Assembly: GCF_900106585.1 (NCBI RefSeq)
Contig: NZ_FNWH01000006.1
Span: 1,116,001-1,180,000 of the forward strand
Length of the DNA stretch: 64,000 bases
Reading direction: 5' to 3'
Source: Acidaminococcus timonensis
GTDB taxonomy: Bacteria > Bacillota > Negativicutes > Acidaminococcales > Acidaminococcaceae
Below, piece by piece: positions 16,859-25,131 of the stretch. The stretch's first letter is position 1, and each line of letters begins with the position of its first letter. The position numbers and the translations under genes are program-made. Below the pieces are notes generated by a model. The model was not told the DNA's origin. It worked only from the letters and a program-made list of their open reading frames with translations, and did not search any database.

Positions 16859-17103
16859 TTCTTGCCCTCCTGTTTGTAAACGTCAATATACAAAACACCA
16901 GGCATTCCGTCCCCTTCGCCACCAGCCATAATATTGTATACTTCATAATCAAGGAACGGCTCTACATCGTGATACTTCATTGCATCATAATAACCATCGA
17001 AAATAATTCCTTCTCCGTTTTCTTCCCCCTCGTAACATGGTCTACTAATAAACAGCTTGCCAGTAGTATTAACCACTTTTAATACATCTTCCAGTTTTAT
17101 CAT
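16855..17103 (-). CDS. Hypothetical phage protein (82 aa)
   Basis: Start ATG 17103 (MIKLEDVLKVVNTTGK) follows AAGGAGG and overlaps the helicase stop codon (ATGA). The protein is acidic, with alternating beta and loop segments (GKLFISRPCYEGEENGEG) and no membrane segment. I do not recognise a family. It sits between helicase and VRR-NUC nuclease genes, with 4-bp overlaps on both sides, so it belongs to the replication operon. Confidence 0.7.
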   Translation of the reverse strand: MIKLEDVLKVVNTTGKLFISRPCYEGEENGEGIIFDGYYDAMKYHDVEPFLDYEVYNIMAGGEGDGMPGVLYIDVYKQEGKK

Positions 17104-18497
17104 GCTTTCCTCCTTCTGAACCAACCCTCGCTGAATTTCCGTGCTACGCCCCTATATTTCGGGGGCATCTCCAAACCCATTTCCGCGGCCTTGTGCAAGC
17201 TCCAGCCAAATTTATACCCTTTCGCCTTGCGGAAAATTTCCAGCTCTGCCCAGGTTTTGCAGCGCTTGTAATCTCCATACGGTGATTCTTTGATTTCTTC
17301 CAACGTTAACCCGTCCACCGTTTCCTGCTCCCTGTCTTTATCGCCGCCGCTGCTGTCCCTCGCGGCTTTAAACTCATAGCCGCAATACGGACACGCGGGC
17401 GCCGGTTTAAAAACGTGGAAGCATACCGGGCACTGCGTTACTGTCGTTTCAGCCTGCTTTTTCCGTTTTTTAGGTTTTAGGCTCCACTCCCGGTCGTCGT
17501 CCGGGAACCCATGGCGGGTGTAGTTGCCCACATGGTCCAGGATGATGGCCTCTTTACCTGGATTGCCCGGGTCCGTCCTCATAGGCCGCATAGCTTGCTG
17601 GATATACAGCGTCAGGGATTTTGTGGGCCTCAGCAAACACACGACCTCGCAATCCGGGACGTCAAAACCCTCCCCGAACAGGTCCACGTTGCACAACACC
17701 AGGACGCGTCCGGCCCGGAAATCCTCAACGATCTTTTGCCGCAGCGCCGCGGGCGTCTGTCCGTCCAGGTGTTCCGCGGGTATTCCGGCGGCTTGAAACG
17801 CTGCCACCGTCCCCTTGCTTGACTTGATACTGGCGCAGTATACAATGGTCTTTTTACCGTCCGCGTAATGCTTCCAGTTCTTTACCGTATCGCCAAAAAT
17901 CGCGCCCTTTTCCATCAGCTCTGCCACTTCCTCTGGGGCGTAATCCCCGTTGCGCGTGTGCAGCCCTTTGGGGTCAGCCAGGGGCGCGGAGTACAGGTGA
18001 TACGGTGCCAGATAATGGTTATCAATCAACCATTTTGTTGATACCGACGTTATAAGTTGCTGAAACACCTTGCCCAGGCCGCCTTCTCCCATCCGCTGCG
18101 GCGTTGCCGTAAATCCAACCACCAGAGCCTTTGGGAAATACTCAATGATTTTCTGGTAGGTCCGGGACAGAATGTGGTGGGCTTCGTCCACGATAATCAG
18201 CACCGGCGGGGCCAGGCTGCGCAAACGGCGGCTGGCTGTCTGTACCATCATCACGTTGCACAGGTCCGGGTCCACGCCTTGCCGGTGCATGGTTCGCTTG
18301 ATCTGTTCTACCAGCTCCCGGCGATGGACCAAAAACAGCACCCGCGCCCCGTTGTCCGTGGACGCTCTGGCAATGGTGGCAATGATAACGGATTTACCGC
18401 CCCCACATCCCAGGACGGCACAAACGCGCTGGTTGCCGCGGTTAATAGCCGTCCGGATGTTATTCACAAGTTCCCTCTGATATGGCCGTAACTCCAT
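17100..18497 (-). CDS. SF2 DEAH helicase
   Basis: A 465-residue superfamily 2 helicase. Visible motifs: Q-motif region LRPYQRELV; Walker A GCGGGKS near residue 30; DEAH box in IIVDEAHHIL; motif III VGFTATPQR; motif V/VI in GEGFDVPDCEV and YIQQAMRPMRTD. Residues about 350-375 add a four-Cys zinc ribbon (CPVCFHVF ... CPYCGYEF). It would unwind DNA in replication or recombination, perhaps together with the VRR-NUC nuclease encoded downstream. It overlaps the downstream gene by 4 bp. Confidence 0.92.
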   Translation of the reverse strand: MELRPYQRELVNNIRTAINRGNQRVCAVLGCGGGKSVIIATIARASTDNGARVLFLVHRRELVEQIKRTMHRQGVDPDLCNVMMVQTASRRLRSLAPPVLIIVDEAHHILSRTYQKIIEYFPKALVVGFTATPQRMGEGGLGKVFQQLITSVSTKWLIDNHYLAPYHLYSAPLADPKGLHTRNGDYAPEEVAELMEKGAIFGDTVKNWKHYADGKKTIVYCASIKSSKGTVAAFQAAGIPAEHLDGQTPAALRQKIVEDFRAGRVLVLCNVDLFGEGFDVPDCEVVCLLRPTKSLTLYIQQAMRPMRTDPGNPGKEAIILDHVGNYTRHGFPDDDREWSLKPKKRKKQAETTVTQCPVCFHVFKPAPACPYCGYEFKAARDSSGGDKDREQETVDGLTLEEIKESPYGDYKRCKTWAELEIFRKAKGYKFGWSLHKAAEMGLEMPPKYRGVARKFSEGWFRRRKA

Positions 18498-18500
18498 TGA

Positions 18501-18677
18501 TTACCCTTCTTTCTTTTTCTCCTCCCGTTCCTTCATTCGTTTCTTCGCCCATTCTGCAAACGCTTTCAGGTCTTTCTTTGCCTGGTAACGGCGGTAAATG
18601 GTCCGGCCCTCCTCGACGGCCATAATTGCCAGGTCGATAATGGCCAAAAGCATCAGCGCTTTAAAAAGTACATCCAT
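18501..18677 (-). CDS. Small membrane-anchored basic protein (58 aa)
   Basis: Start ATG 18677 (MDVLFKALMLLAIIDLAIMA) lies 3 bp after the dUTPase stop with GGGGAG before it; it ends 3 bp before the helicase gene. One hydrophobic helix (residues 4-20) precedes a long basic amphipathic helix (KAFAEWAKKRMKEREEKKK). The tight fit between two genes supports expression. No family recognised. Confidence 0.62.
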   Translation of the reverse strand: MDVLFKALMLLAIIDLAIMAVEEGRTIYRRYQAKKDLKAFAEWAKKRMKEREEKKKEG

Positions 18678-18680
18678 GGT

Positions 18681-19220
18681 TTACTCCCCTTTCGCGTCCG
18701 GTTTATCAGCGCGCCCCGTGCTCCCGAAGCCGCCGTTGCCCCGCTCTGTTGGTGTCAGCTCGTCCACCTGCTGCAATTCCACCGGCACGTTAAACAGCAG
18801 CTGCGCGATACGGTCGCCGTGGTAGATTGCGTCGTCCTGCTTCCAGCTAGGGACGTCATAGTCGGGGTCTATCTCACGATACAGCATACAGACCTCGCCG
18901 CGGTAATCGCTGTCAATGAGTCCCACACCGATGGGACAAACCAGCATCGTTTTTACTCCCATGCTGGACCTTGCAAGGATAAACGCGTGGATACCCTCGG
19001 GCATCTCTAGTGCAAACCCTAACGGGGTTTTTGTGGTACATCCGTTAATTCCAGGGATATAATGCAGCTTGCGGTCGGTGTCGTAATACTGATCATCTCC
19101 TGTCCCGTCAATTCGGGCGTAACAGTCATAAGCCGCCGCGCCTTTGGTTTTCTTAACAGGCATATGCCCGCCTGGGAAAACCTTGATTTTAACCACGGGT
19201 AATTTGGTCGTTTTTCTCAT
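18681..19220 (-). CDS. dut: dUTPase (dUTP diphosphatase)
   Basis: Hydrolyses dUTP to dUMP and PPi, keeping uracil out of phage DNA and supplying dTMP precursor. All five trimeric dUTPase motifs are present in order: GAAAYDCYA, ARSSMGVK, VGLIDSDYRGE, GDRIAQLLF and RGNGGFGSTG (the P-loop-like C-terminal arm). At 179 residues it is longer than the usual 140-150 because of an insert between motifs 1 and 2 (about residues 35-62). It overlaps the upstream unknown gene by 32 bp. Function is certain by motif. Confidence 0.96.
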   Translation of the reverse strand: MRKTTKLPVVKIKVFPGGHMPVKKTKGAAAYDCYARIDGTGDDQYYDTDRKLHYIPGINGCTTKTPLGFALEMPEGIHAFILARSSMGVKTMLVCPIGVGLIDSDYRGEVCMLYREIDPDYDVPSWKQDDAIYHGDRIAQLLFNVPVELQQVDELTPTERGNGGFGSTGRADKPDAKGE

Positions 19221-19458
19221 TTTCTTGCTCCTTTCTTAATTCATACCGCGCCCGAACCAGCTTCCGGCGCTGTTCCTTAATGACATTTTTTACGGCGTCA
19301 AGATTCTTGATTGCCGTGTCAATGATTTCTTCACCCCTCTCCGGGTGGAATGTGATTTCATTCCGGCGGGCGCTCATAGAAGCCATGGTAAGCCGTCCCG
19401 CGTTCTCCAGTAAGCCAAAAGCCAACATAGCATTATTTATGGTTGCTTTCATACTCAT
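19189..19458 (-). CDS. Hypothetical phage protein (89 aa)
   Basis: Start ATG 19458 (MSMKATINNAMLAFGL), 6 bases after GGAGG; the frame is open farther upstream without a better site. The protein is helical with a basic C-terminus (IKEQRRKLVRARYELRKEQEN). It overlaps the dUTPase start by 32 bp and the upstream gene by 26 bp. Family not recognised. Similar length, basic helical ends and neighbouring position to 19433-19684 hint at related helper proteins. Confidence 0.62.
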   Translation of the reverse strand: MSMKATINNAMLAFGLLENAGRLTMASMSARRNEITFHPERGEEIIDTAIKNLDAVKNVIKEQRRKLVRARYELRKEQENEKNDQITRG

Positions 19459-19684
19459 ACTCCACCTCCTGCGTAATAGCATCTCGCAAACGATACCGCG
19501 CCAATCGTAAACGATCAATCACGTTGGCAATTTCTTCCTCTGCATCAAAAAGCCGTTGCACAGAGTCATTTAATCTCAGGTTGTACCCGTGTCGGTATCT
19601 CAGGTTCCAATTCAGCCCGCGCGCGATTTTTTGAGCATCGTGCATAGCCGTTTTGGCGTGGCATAAAGCCTTTTGGTTAATCAT
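19433..19684 (-). CDS. Hypothetical phage protein (83 aa)
   Basis: A helical protein starting MINQKALCHAKTAMHDAQK, with alternating acidic and basic helices (SVQRLFDAEEEIANVIDRL) and ending VEYEYESNHK. It overlaps the coiled-coil gene upstream by 4 bp and the next by 26 bp. No family recognised; it lies among nucleotide-metabolism genes in the early operon. Confidence 0.62.
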   Translation of the reverse strand: MINQKALCHAKTAMHDAQKIARGLNWNLRYRHGYNLRLNDSVQRLFDAEEEIANVIDRLRLARYRLRDAITQEVEYEYESNHK

Positions 19685-19887
19685 CTCTGTCCTTTCCTTT
19701 CCTTGTGAAGCGCTCGGGTCAACGCCAGGATAATCTTGTTGTCCTGGTCAATCGTTGCCCCCAGCCTGTGGTTTTCCGCTTCCAGTTCAGTAATGCGATC
19801 TTGCAAGGCTTCGTTTTCTCGTTCCAGGTCGTCAATGCGTTCCTCGTCCGCGTCTAACATTTCGCGCATTTCGTCAAATTCATCCAC
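19681..19887 (-). CDS. Small acidic coiled-coil protein (68 aa)
   Basis: Almost the whole protein is a heptad-patterned coiled coil (DDLERENEALQDRITELEAE), with an acidic start (MDEFDEMREMLDADEER) and a basic end (ALHKERKGQR). It is the first gene after the TCTACC repeat region and overlaps the next gene by 4 bp. Function unknown; it could be a scaffold or a regulator of the replication proteins. Confidence 0.6.
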   Translation of the reverse strand: MDEFDEMREMLDADEERIDDLERENEALQDRITELEAENHRLGATIDQDNKIILALTRALHKERKGQR

Positions 19888-19920
19888 TTTTTACACCTAC
19901 TTTCTTGTTTCTTCCGAAAG

Positions 19921-20193
19921 TCTACCATTTTGCACCCCCTTACGGTAGACTCCGGAACCCGCATCCTGCCTAGCTTTATGGCATTGTCTACCATGTCTAC
20001 CCTTTTTTCGTAGAGGGGGTAGCATAATATATAAATATATCCGGACCACCAATTCCTTCCGGAATTTTAATTTCCATATATATCTATATATGTATGGTAG
20101 ATATGGTAGAATGGTAGATATAGTAGTAAATATATAGGCGTGGTGCGGGTTTTCGGATTTTGAAAAGTCTACCCTACGTCTACCATCTCTACC
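19921..20193. repeat. TCTACC/GGTAGA iteron array around an AT-rich core
   Basis: Ten copies of the hexamer TCTACC occur in 273 bp: forward at 19921, 19987, 19996, 20168, 20179 and 20188, and reverse (GGTAGA) at 19944, 20096, 20105 and 20113. Many are paired with a 9-bp period (TCTACCATGTCTACCC at 19987; TCTACCATCTCTACCC at 20179; three in a row at 20096-20118). The middle (20024-20092) is AT rich. No gene fits. It lies between the primase gene end and the next gene, suggesting a replication origin or a multi-site operator. Confidence 0.75.
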
Positions 20194-20213
20194 CTTTCAG
20201 AATTTTCTTGCAA

Positions 20214-22802
20214 CTATTTACCAGTTACCAAAACCACATAAGACGCCCGAACTCCACAAATTGATTTAGTCCATAGCACCCTCCCATCCGGACGCGTCAA
20301 GATTTTCCCTGTTGCAGCCCATTTTTTCTTGACAGCGGTAAAATTGAATCCTTCATCGGCCATAAAACGCATTAGCACGGATCTGTTAATGCTCACTTCA
20401 TTTCCGCTTCGTCCGCCCCAGATACGGCCGTCGCAGTCACGGTGTTCTGCGTCGTCCTCATGGGCAACGTAAAATTTATCGGTGTTTTCCGCGATCCAGT
20501 CAACCACAGCACTATATGCCCGTTCGGAAACGTCTACCTGCTTTTTGCTCAGCAGGAACGGGGCAACGTCGGCAGGCATCAGCCCGGGAATTACGGATTT
20601 TAAAAAATAAATCCTAAAAATATCGTCTGCTACCATAAGCAGCGCCATCGTCATTGCCTGTTTGTCAGTCGTCCCCAGCTTCATCAGCTCCTGGAACGTA
20701 CCATCGTAGGCGGCGCGGACGTCAACTTGCAGGGCCTTCTTGATGTATTCCGGCCCCAATGTGCCGTAGTGCTCATTGATCGCCCTGACCACCTGATTGC
20801 CGTGTTCAACTACCGGCCCGTCGCACTCAATCTCAATCACGCGGTTTTTTACGCCGCCACCAGAACTTTCGCCGGTCACGGGTTCCTCCCCCGTAAAAAT
20901 AAATCCAGTGTTCCAGGTTTCGGGCTTTTCTACCCGCCGGTCGGCGGTCATGCGCGCCCGGCCTGTTTTTTCCGTAATGCGGTACAGCAATCTGTCATAG
21001 CCGTTAAAACGGTCTTTGATGGTCTGTAGTTCGTCGCCGAAAAACGGGATGTTGCGCAAGGTTGACGCAATGCCCACCAATGCGTTATCCGTCATGTTCA
21101 TGGTCCTAACCATTGCGCCAAATTGCGGGTTGCCCCACACGCTGGCCGCAACCATGATACCTACGGTCTTGCCGCTGCCAGTGCCGCCCCAGAGGTGAAA
21201 CACGTAGGGCAGCCCCTTAATGATTTCCAGCAGGGGCGCAGCAAGGCTAGCGGCAACGGTTAACCGCAGGTAGATGTTATCCATCAGCGGCCGCACAATC
21301 TTTAACCATTCGTCCAGGGTGCCCTTTTGCTGGATTGCATTAACCAGGGCGTCTCCTGTTGGCCCGGCGTCGATCGTCAACCCGTCAACATACGGGGCAA
21401 ACCAGCCGTCCTCCGTCCATCCGAAATGGTCGATATACGTTTCCCGCGGCATATCGGCCGGGTTTTCCGTCACGCACTCGCTGATATATTTAACCAGGTA
21501 CTGCGCGTTGTCCGTCGTGACTTCCAGTCCATTGTTGGCCAGGTTTACAATGCGGTTTTTGCTTGCCACATCGGCCCGGTCGGCCGTGATGTTGGACCAC
21601 TTGCCCGCCTTGTAAAAATCAAGGCGGATCCGCTCCTCGCCCGTTTCGGCGTTCACCAAAATTCCCGTAGGCATCGTGGGAATCCGGCTTGCCCATTGAT
21701 AGGTAAAATCGCCGCCGTTGCCCTTCGTGGTCATGCGCCGGATCCCTTCGTCATCGGCGATCCAGTCGCCGCAACGCAATGCCAGCGGCTGCCCGGTGAA
21801 ATGGGTGGTATTTTCGTTGCCGTTCCGGTTCTGTGCCAGTTTAATTCTGGCCGCTTGCAGGTTTTTACAAAACTCCCGTTTTATGGCCAGGTCACTGGCC
21901 CGGAACGTGGCCAGGCTTTCCGCCCGCTGCTGCTGCACCGGGTCGTCAATCTGAATCAGCTTTAAAAGGAAATCCTCTGAAACAAGGTCCGCCCTATCCA
22001 ATCCCTGGAAGTATTCCTCGGAAAATTCCACCGTGGGGAATTTGTACCCGCGGATTTTTTCCGGGTCCCCGCCTGCTTCCAGGTAATCGGCAACGTCACC
22101 TTTCACCGGGCACTCTGGCCAGATTTCCGGCAGCGGCAAAATCTTTGCCCCGCGTTCCGCCCATGCCTTGCCGTACACAGCGCCTGGATCGTCGTTGTCG
22201 GGAATAATAACTTTCCGGGCAAACTTCCCGACGGCTTTTCGGTCCGTCTCAGACAGGTTCGGGCTTTCCGCCCCCGTGTTGGTGCTGGTGGCCAGGAATC
22301 CCGCGTTGGTCATAGCGTCGGCGCATTTCTCGCCCTCAACGATGTACAGTGTCTCGGTTTTCTTTGCCGCCGTCAGACGGTCCAGGTTATACAGGTTGTT
22401 GCATGGCTTCGGCTTTTTATAAATCACCGTTCCGTCCGGACCGGTATACAAAAAGCTGAATTTTTTGTGCCCGTCTGCAAATTTTTCTCGGATTTTGCAA
22501 TAAGCCTCTTTCCCGTCCGGGTCCCGGTAGGTGTAGACTATCCGTTCCACCCTCCGCCCGTGATTTTTCGGCCTTGACGGCGCAACCGGTGCAGGCGGTT
22601 CCCCGCCCACATCCAGAGCCTTTAACACCGCCGGGAGGGACGCGTGGCACTTATGACAAAATGCCAGCGTTTTCTCCCCGTCCCGGCTGATGTACAGGTG
22701 GTCCTCGTCGCCGCACACCGGGCACTGCGCAACCAGGGCGCTGCCGCGTTTATGTACGTTATTCAGTTTCCCAAGGATTTCCTCATAACTCAGAACGGAC
22801 AT
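20214..22802 (-). CDS. Primase-helicase (zinc finger, TOPRIM, DUF927 ATPase)
   Basis: An 862-residue replication protein. Residues 27-52 hold a CHC2-like zinc finger (CPVCGDEDH ... CHKC). A TOPRIM domain follows around residues 150-240 (LYIVEGEKCADAM with catalytic Glu; VIIPDNDDPGA with the Asp pair). The C-terminal half is a DUF927-type helicase: VFHLWGGTGSGKTVGIM is Walker A near residue 540 and PFFGDELQ resembles Walker B. It can prime and unwind phage DNA. It overlaps the SSB-like gene upstream by 13 bp, and its 3' end borders the TCTACC array. Confidence 0.93.
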   Translation of the reverse strand: MSVLSYEEILGKLNNVHKRGSALVAQCPVCGDEDHLYISRDGEKTLAFCHKCHASLPAVLKALDVGGEPPAPVAPSRPKNHGRRVERIVYTYRDPDGKEAYCKIREKFADGHKKFSFLYTGPDGTVIYKKPKPCNNLYNLDRLTAAKKTETLYIVEGEKCADAMTNAGFLATSTNTGAESPNLSETDRKAVGKFARKVIIPDNDDPGAVYGKAWAERGAKILPLPEIWPECPVKGDVADYLEAGGDPEKIRGYKFPTVEFSEEYFQGLDRADLVSEDFLLKLIQIDDPVQQQRAESLATFRASDLAIKREFCKNLQAARIKLAQNRNGNENTTHFTGQPLALRCGDWIADDEGIRRMTTKGNGGDFTYQWASRIPTMPTGILVNAETGEERIRLDFYKAGKWSNITADRADVASKNRIVNLANNGLEVTTDNAQYLVKYISECVTENPADMPRETYIDHFGWTEDGWFAPYVDGLTIDAGPTGDALVNAIQQKGTLDEWLKIVRPLMDNIYLRLTVAASLAAPLLEIIKGLPYVFHLWGGTGSGKTVGIMVAASVWGNPQFGAMVRTMNMTDNALVGIASTLRNIPFFGDELQTIKDRFNGYDRLLYRITEKTGRARMTADRRVEKPETWNTGFIFTGEEPVTGESSGGGVKNRVIEIECDGPVVEHGNQVVRAINEHYGTLGPEYIKKALQVDVRAAYDGTFQELMKLGTTDKQAMTMALLMVADDIFRIYFLKSVIPGLMPADVAPFLLSKKQVDVSERAYSAVVDWIAENTDKFYVAHEDDAEHRDCDGRIWGGRSGNEVSINRSVLMRFMADEGFNFTAVKKKWAATGKILTRPDGRVLWTKSICGVRASYVVLVTGK

Positions 22803-23365
22803 TCTTCAACGCCCGTTTCAATGGGGGCGGTTGTTGCCGGGTTTTCAGCAGCGGGAGCGGGGGTGCTACCGTCGTTTCCTTTCAGCTTTTTCAAGTCCGG
22901 GACCTGGAATTTACCGGCGCGAATATCGGCCGCGGGCAGGGTATCGGCGATATATTGCCGTGTCTTGACCTTGCCGTCCTTGTTGATGTATTCTTCTTCC
23001 CCGATCACGGCGCCGAAAATTAAGCCGTTCAGGGCCGGTGCCTGCTGCGCGTCCGGCAAACTGTTCCAGCGGTCCATGGTCCAATCGCGGTTGGATTTTT
23101 CCAGGGCAATGAGAAAATGTTTCAGCATACCCAGGGCCGCCGGTTTGTAGCTCCGGAACAGCGCTGGCAGCCGCCAGCCGTTCATCGTTGCGTTTTTCTG
23201 GTTATGCCCGGCAAATTCTCCTTCGTTGTAATCCCACTCGATCTGGAAATACTGTTTTTCTGGCTTTTCGGTGGCGTTGACGATGGTCAACACATAACCC
23301 CCGACGGGCGGGCGGTTGCCGCCGTTTGTGGATTCGTTCACGTTATTCCAATCAACCTTTTGCAT
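22790..23365 (-). CDS. DUF669-like / SSB-like phage protein
   Basis: A 191-residue protein starting MQKVDWNNVNEST, with the sequence GGYVLTIVNATEKPEKQYFQIEW and EGEFAGHNQKN resembling DUF669-type proteins of phage replication modules. It ends in a Pro/Ala linker and the acidic-hydrophobic tip GVEECPF, like the C-terminal tip by which single-strand binding proteins recruit partners. It lies between a RecA-like ATPase and the primase gene, overlapping both. SSB function is inferred from tail and context. Confidence 0.68.
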   Translation of the reverse strand: MQKVDWNNVNESTNGGNRPPVGGYVLTIVNATEKPEKQYFQIEWDYNEGEFAGHNQKNATMNGWRLPALFRSYKPAALGMLKHFLIALEKSNRDWTMDRWNSLPDAQQAPALNGLIFGAVIGEEEYINKDGKVKTRQYIADTLPAADIRAGKFQVPDLKKLKGNDGSTPAPAAENPATTAPIETGVEECPF

Positions 23366-24005
23366 TTTCAGCTTCTCCCTTCACATTGTCTTTAATCGGT
23401 TTCATATCGTAGTATTCCCGGATCTCCGTATCGACTTTTTTCAAGTCGTTCTCGATTTTTTCGGGAAACAGCCCCATTGGGGACTTTGCCGGTGTAAAGC
23501 CGTCGCTCTGTGTGGTAAACCAATGGTTCTTACCATCCGTTTCAGCCAACAACACAATGGAAAACAGCCCCTCCACCGTCAGCTGGTTGTCTAGCATTTT
23601 CCCGGACGTTTTGGCCTTGATAAACCCGTTGTCGTCCCGCTCTGTGTGGTGCAGCAGGTAAACAATCACGTCCGGCGGGGTCTGCCGCACGATGAAGTCA
23701 ATCAGGTTTCGGAAATCAACGGCGCACTGGGTAAACTTCCCATATCCCATATCCTTTACATGGTCAAACAGGAAAAACGCCATCAGGTACTGGCTGTCGT
23801 CAATAACATAGGCTTTCAGCTTCGGCCGCTTTAACGCGGCTTCGATTTCCCTGTAACCCGCGTTATTAAATAACGGCAGCTTCTTCCGAAACGGCAACGG
23901 CTTCCCGGCAACGTTAAAGATACCGATTTCGTCAGGTTCAAAATTTCTCAAGCTAGCGGATTTCCCGCTGCCGCTGGCACCCAGGATTAAAACAGGCATA
24001 CCCAT
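23352..24005 (-). CDS. RecA-like phage ATPase (AAA_24 / Sak4-like)
   Basis: A 217-residue P-loop ATPase: Walker A at the very N-terminus (ILGASGSGKSAS), Walker B YVIDDSQYLM near residue 85, and a sensor segment VYLLHHTERDD. It matches compact RecA-core ATPases of phages, including Sak4-type single-strand annealing/recombination proteins that need an SSB partner. The SSB-like gene directly downstream and the Gam gene upstream support a recombination role. A general replication-loader function is an alternative. Confidence 0.75.
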   Translation of the reverse strand: MGMPVLILGASGSGKSASLRNFEPDEIGIFNVAGKPLPFRKKLPLFNNAGYREIEAALKRPKLKAYVIDDSQYLMAFFLFDHVKDMGYGKFTQCAVDFRNLIDFIVRQTPPDVIVYLLHHTERDDNGFIKAKTSGKMLDNQLTVEGLFSIVLLAETDGKNHWFTTQSDGFTPAKSPMGLFPEKIENDLKKVDTEIREYYDMKPIKDNVKGEAENAKG

Positions 24006-24007
24006 AG

Positions 24008-24541
24008 TTACACCACCTCACAAATAAATTTATCCGGCTGTTCTGTTACAGTCACGCCCGGCACGATTTCCCCGTCCGCCGTCACCATGTGGTCGCCGTC
24101 AGCCTTGCAGGTCTTTTTCAGGGCGGCCCAATCAACGGATTTTTTCACCTTGACGAACCCCGGCGCGCTGCTTTCGGCAAATTCCAGAAGGGCGGCTTCG
24201 TCACGGTCGATTTTTGCTGGGACCTTGCGGAATCCGAATTTCCCACCTGGCAAGGAAATGGTCCGTTTTTTCTTGCCGGTCAAGGCTTCTTCCGCGTATC
24301 CGGCGAGAAGGGCTTCGAAATGTTCGCAATCCCGGTTGTACGGCGCAATGGTGTTTTCCAGCCACTGATCCAGCTGCCGTTTCTTTGCTTCGTAAAATGC
24401 CCGGGCACCCATGATTTCCGCCTTTGCTTCGGAAATCTTTTCCAGGCACCAGTTCGCCTGGTCGTCGTTTTCCGGCTTCCAGTGCTCTCGGCTCTCAGCA
24501 GGGGCGGGGGCGGTAAAATCCAGGTAGTCAGATTCAAGCAT
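24008..24541 (-). CDS. Gam-like host nuclease inhibitor
   Basis: A 177-residue protein with a coiled-coil N-terminal half (KISEAKAEIMGARAFYEAKK and a helix around WLENTIAPYNRDCEHFE), then KKRTISLPGGKFGFRKVP and the C-terminal GEIVPGVTV, the pattern of Mu Gam-like DNA end-binding proteins. These protect linear phage DNA from RecBCD/AddAB nucleases. It is 2 bp upstream of the ATPase gene and its start overlaps the small gene before by 8 bp. The family call is good. Confidence 0.85.
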   Translation of the reverse strand: MLESDYLDFTAPAPAESREHWKPENDDQANWCLEKISEAKAEIMGARAFYEAKKRQLDQWLENTIAPYNRDCEHFEALLAGYAEEALTGKKKRTISLPGGKFGFRKVPAKIDRDEAALLEFAESSAPGFVKVKKSVDWAALKKTCKADGDHMVTADGEIVPGVTVTEQPDKFICEVV

Positions 24542-24680
24542 CCTTTTTCACCTCTTTCTGTTCCTCAGCCAGGGCTTTTCTCAGGTTTTCCACGTAGGCC
24601 GTCGGGACCTCTTTTAGGTCCTCAAACCGCGTTTCCCGTGTGTGTAACAGCAGCTCAACGGCTGCACTCTTCAGGCTCAT
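24534..24680 (-). CDS. Hypothetical small phage protein (48 aa)
   Basis: Start ATG 24680 (MSLKSAAVELLLHTRETRFE) stands behind a perfect AAGGAGGT site, and the gene overlaps both neighbours (26 bp upstream, 8 bp downstream). The product is helical, ending in a charged tail (EEQKEVKKDA). No family recognised. The strong ribosome site and tight overlaps make it very likely real. Confidence 0.72.
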   Translation of the reverse strand: MSLKSAAVELLLHTRETRFEDLKEVPTAYVENLRKALAEEQKEVKKDA

Positions 24681-25131
24681 CGACTCCAACCTCCTTTAAC
24701 AGCTCTTTATAATCCAGGCCCAAAACCTTACAGGCTAGGTAAGTGGTAGAGTCAGACGGCGCCCCGCCGACACAAATCATGTATGACCATGAGCCAGCAC
24801 TTAACCCGATTCTTTCAGACAGGGTAAAATTTGCGACACATTTAGCAATCCGGGCACGTTCCAGGATTTTCGCGGCTTTCTTGCGCTGTTCCCGGGACAG
24901 GAACGGCAGCTTCATGGGTGCCGTTTTTACCAGGCTGCGCATGGGTACACCAGGCGCGATATAGTCACGGATTTTTAAATATTGCCACGGCTCCAGGATT
25001 GTAGCCTGGGAAAGTTTCTCCCATCGCAGCAGCCAGGAGGGGTCGTGGTCTGCTTGTTTCGCAACCTCTGTAGCTGTAAATCGCCGCGTTATCCTGATGT
25101 AACGTTCCCAGTCCCGAAAATTATTGGCCAT
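24655..25131 (-). CDS. Putative DNA-binding protein with two helix-turn-helix units
   Basis: From ATG 25131 (MANNFRDWERYIRITRRF), with GGTGG 8 bases before, 158 residues result; an ATG at 25149 is possible but too close to GGGAGG. Two XRE-like segments are visible: FTATEVAKQADHDPSWLLRW ... LKIRDYIAPG, and a later FTLSERIGLSAGSWSYMI ... LACKVLGLDYKELL. The middle is basic (FLSREQRKKAAKILERARIA). It is probably a transcription or replication regulator of the early operon; the specific role is unknown. Confidence 0.6.
   Translation of the reverse strand: MANNFRDWERYIRITRRFTATEVAKQADHDPSWLLRWEKLSQATILEPWQYLKIRDYIAPGVPMRSLVKTAPMKLPFLSREQRKKAAKILERARIAKCVANFTLSERIGLSAGSWSYMICVGGAPSDSTTYLACKVLGLDYKELLKEVGVDEPEECSR

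Noticed and set aside
19921-20193. CRISPR-like repeat array
   Set aside because: Repeat unit is only 6-7 bp, in both orientations, without spacers of uniform length and without cas genes.
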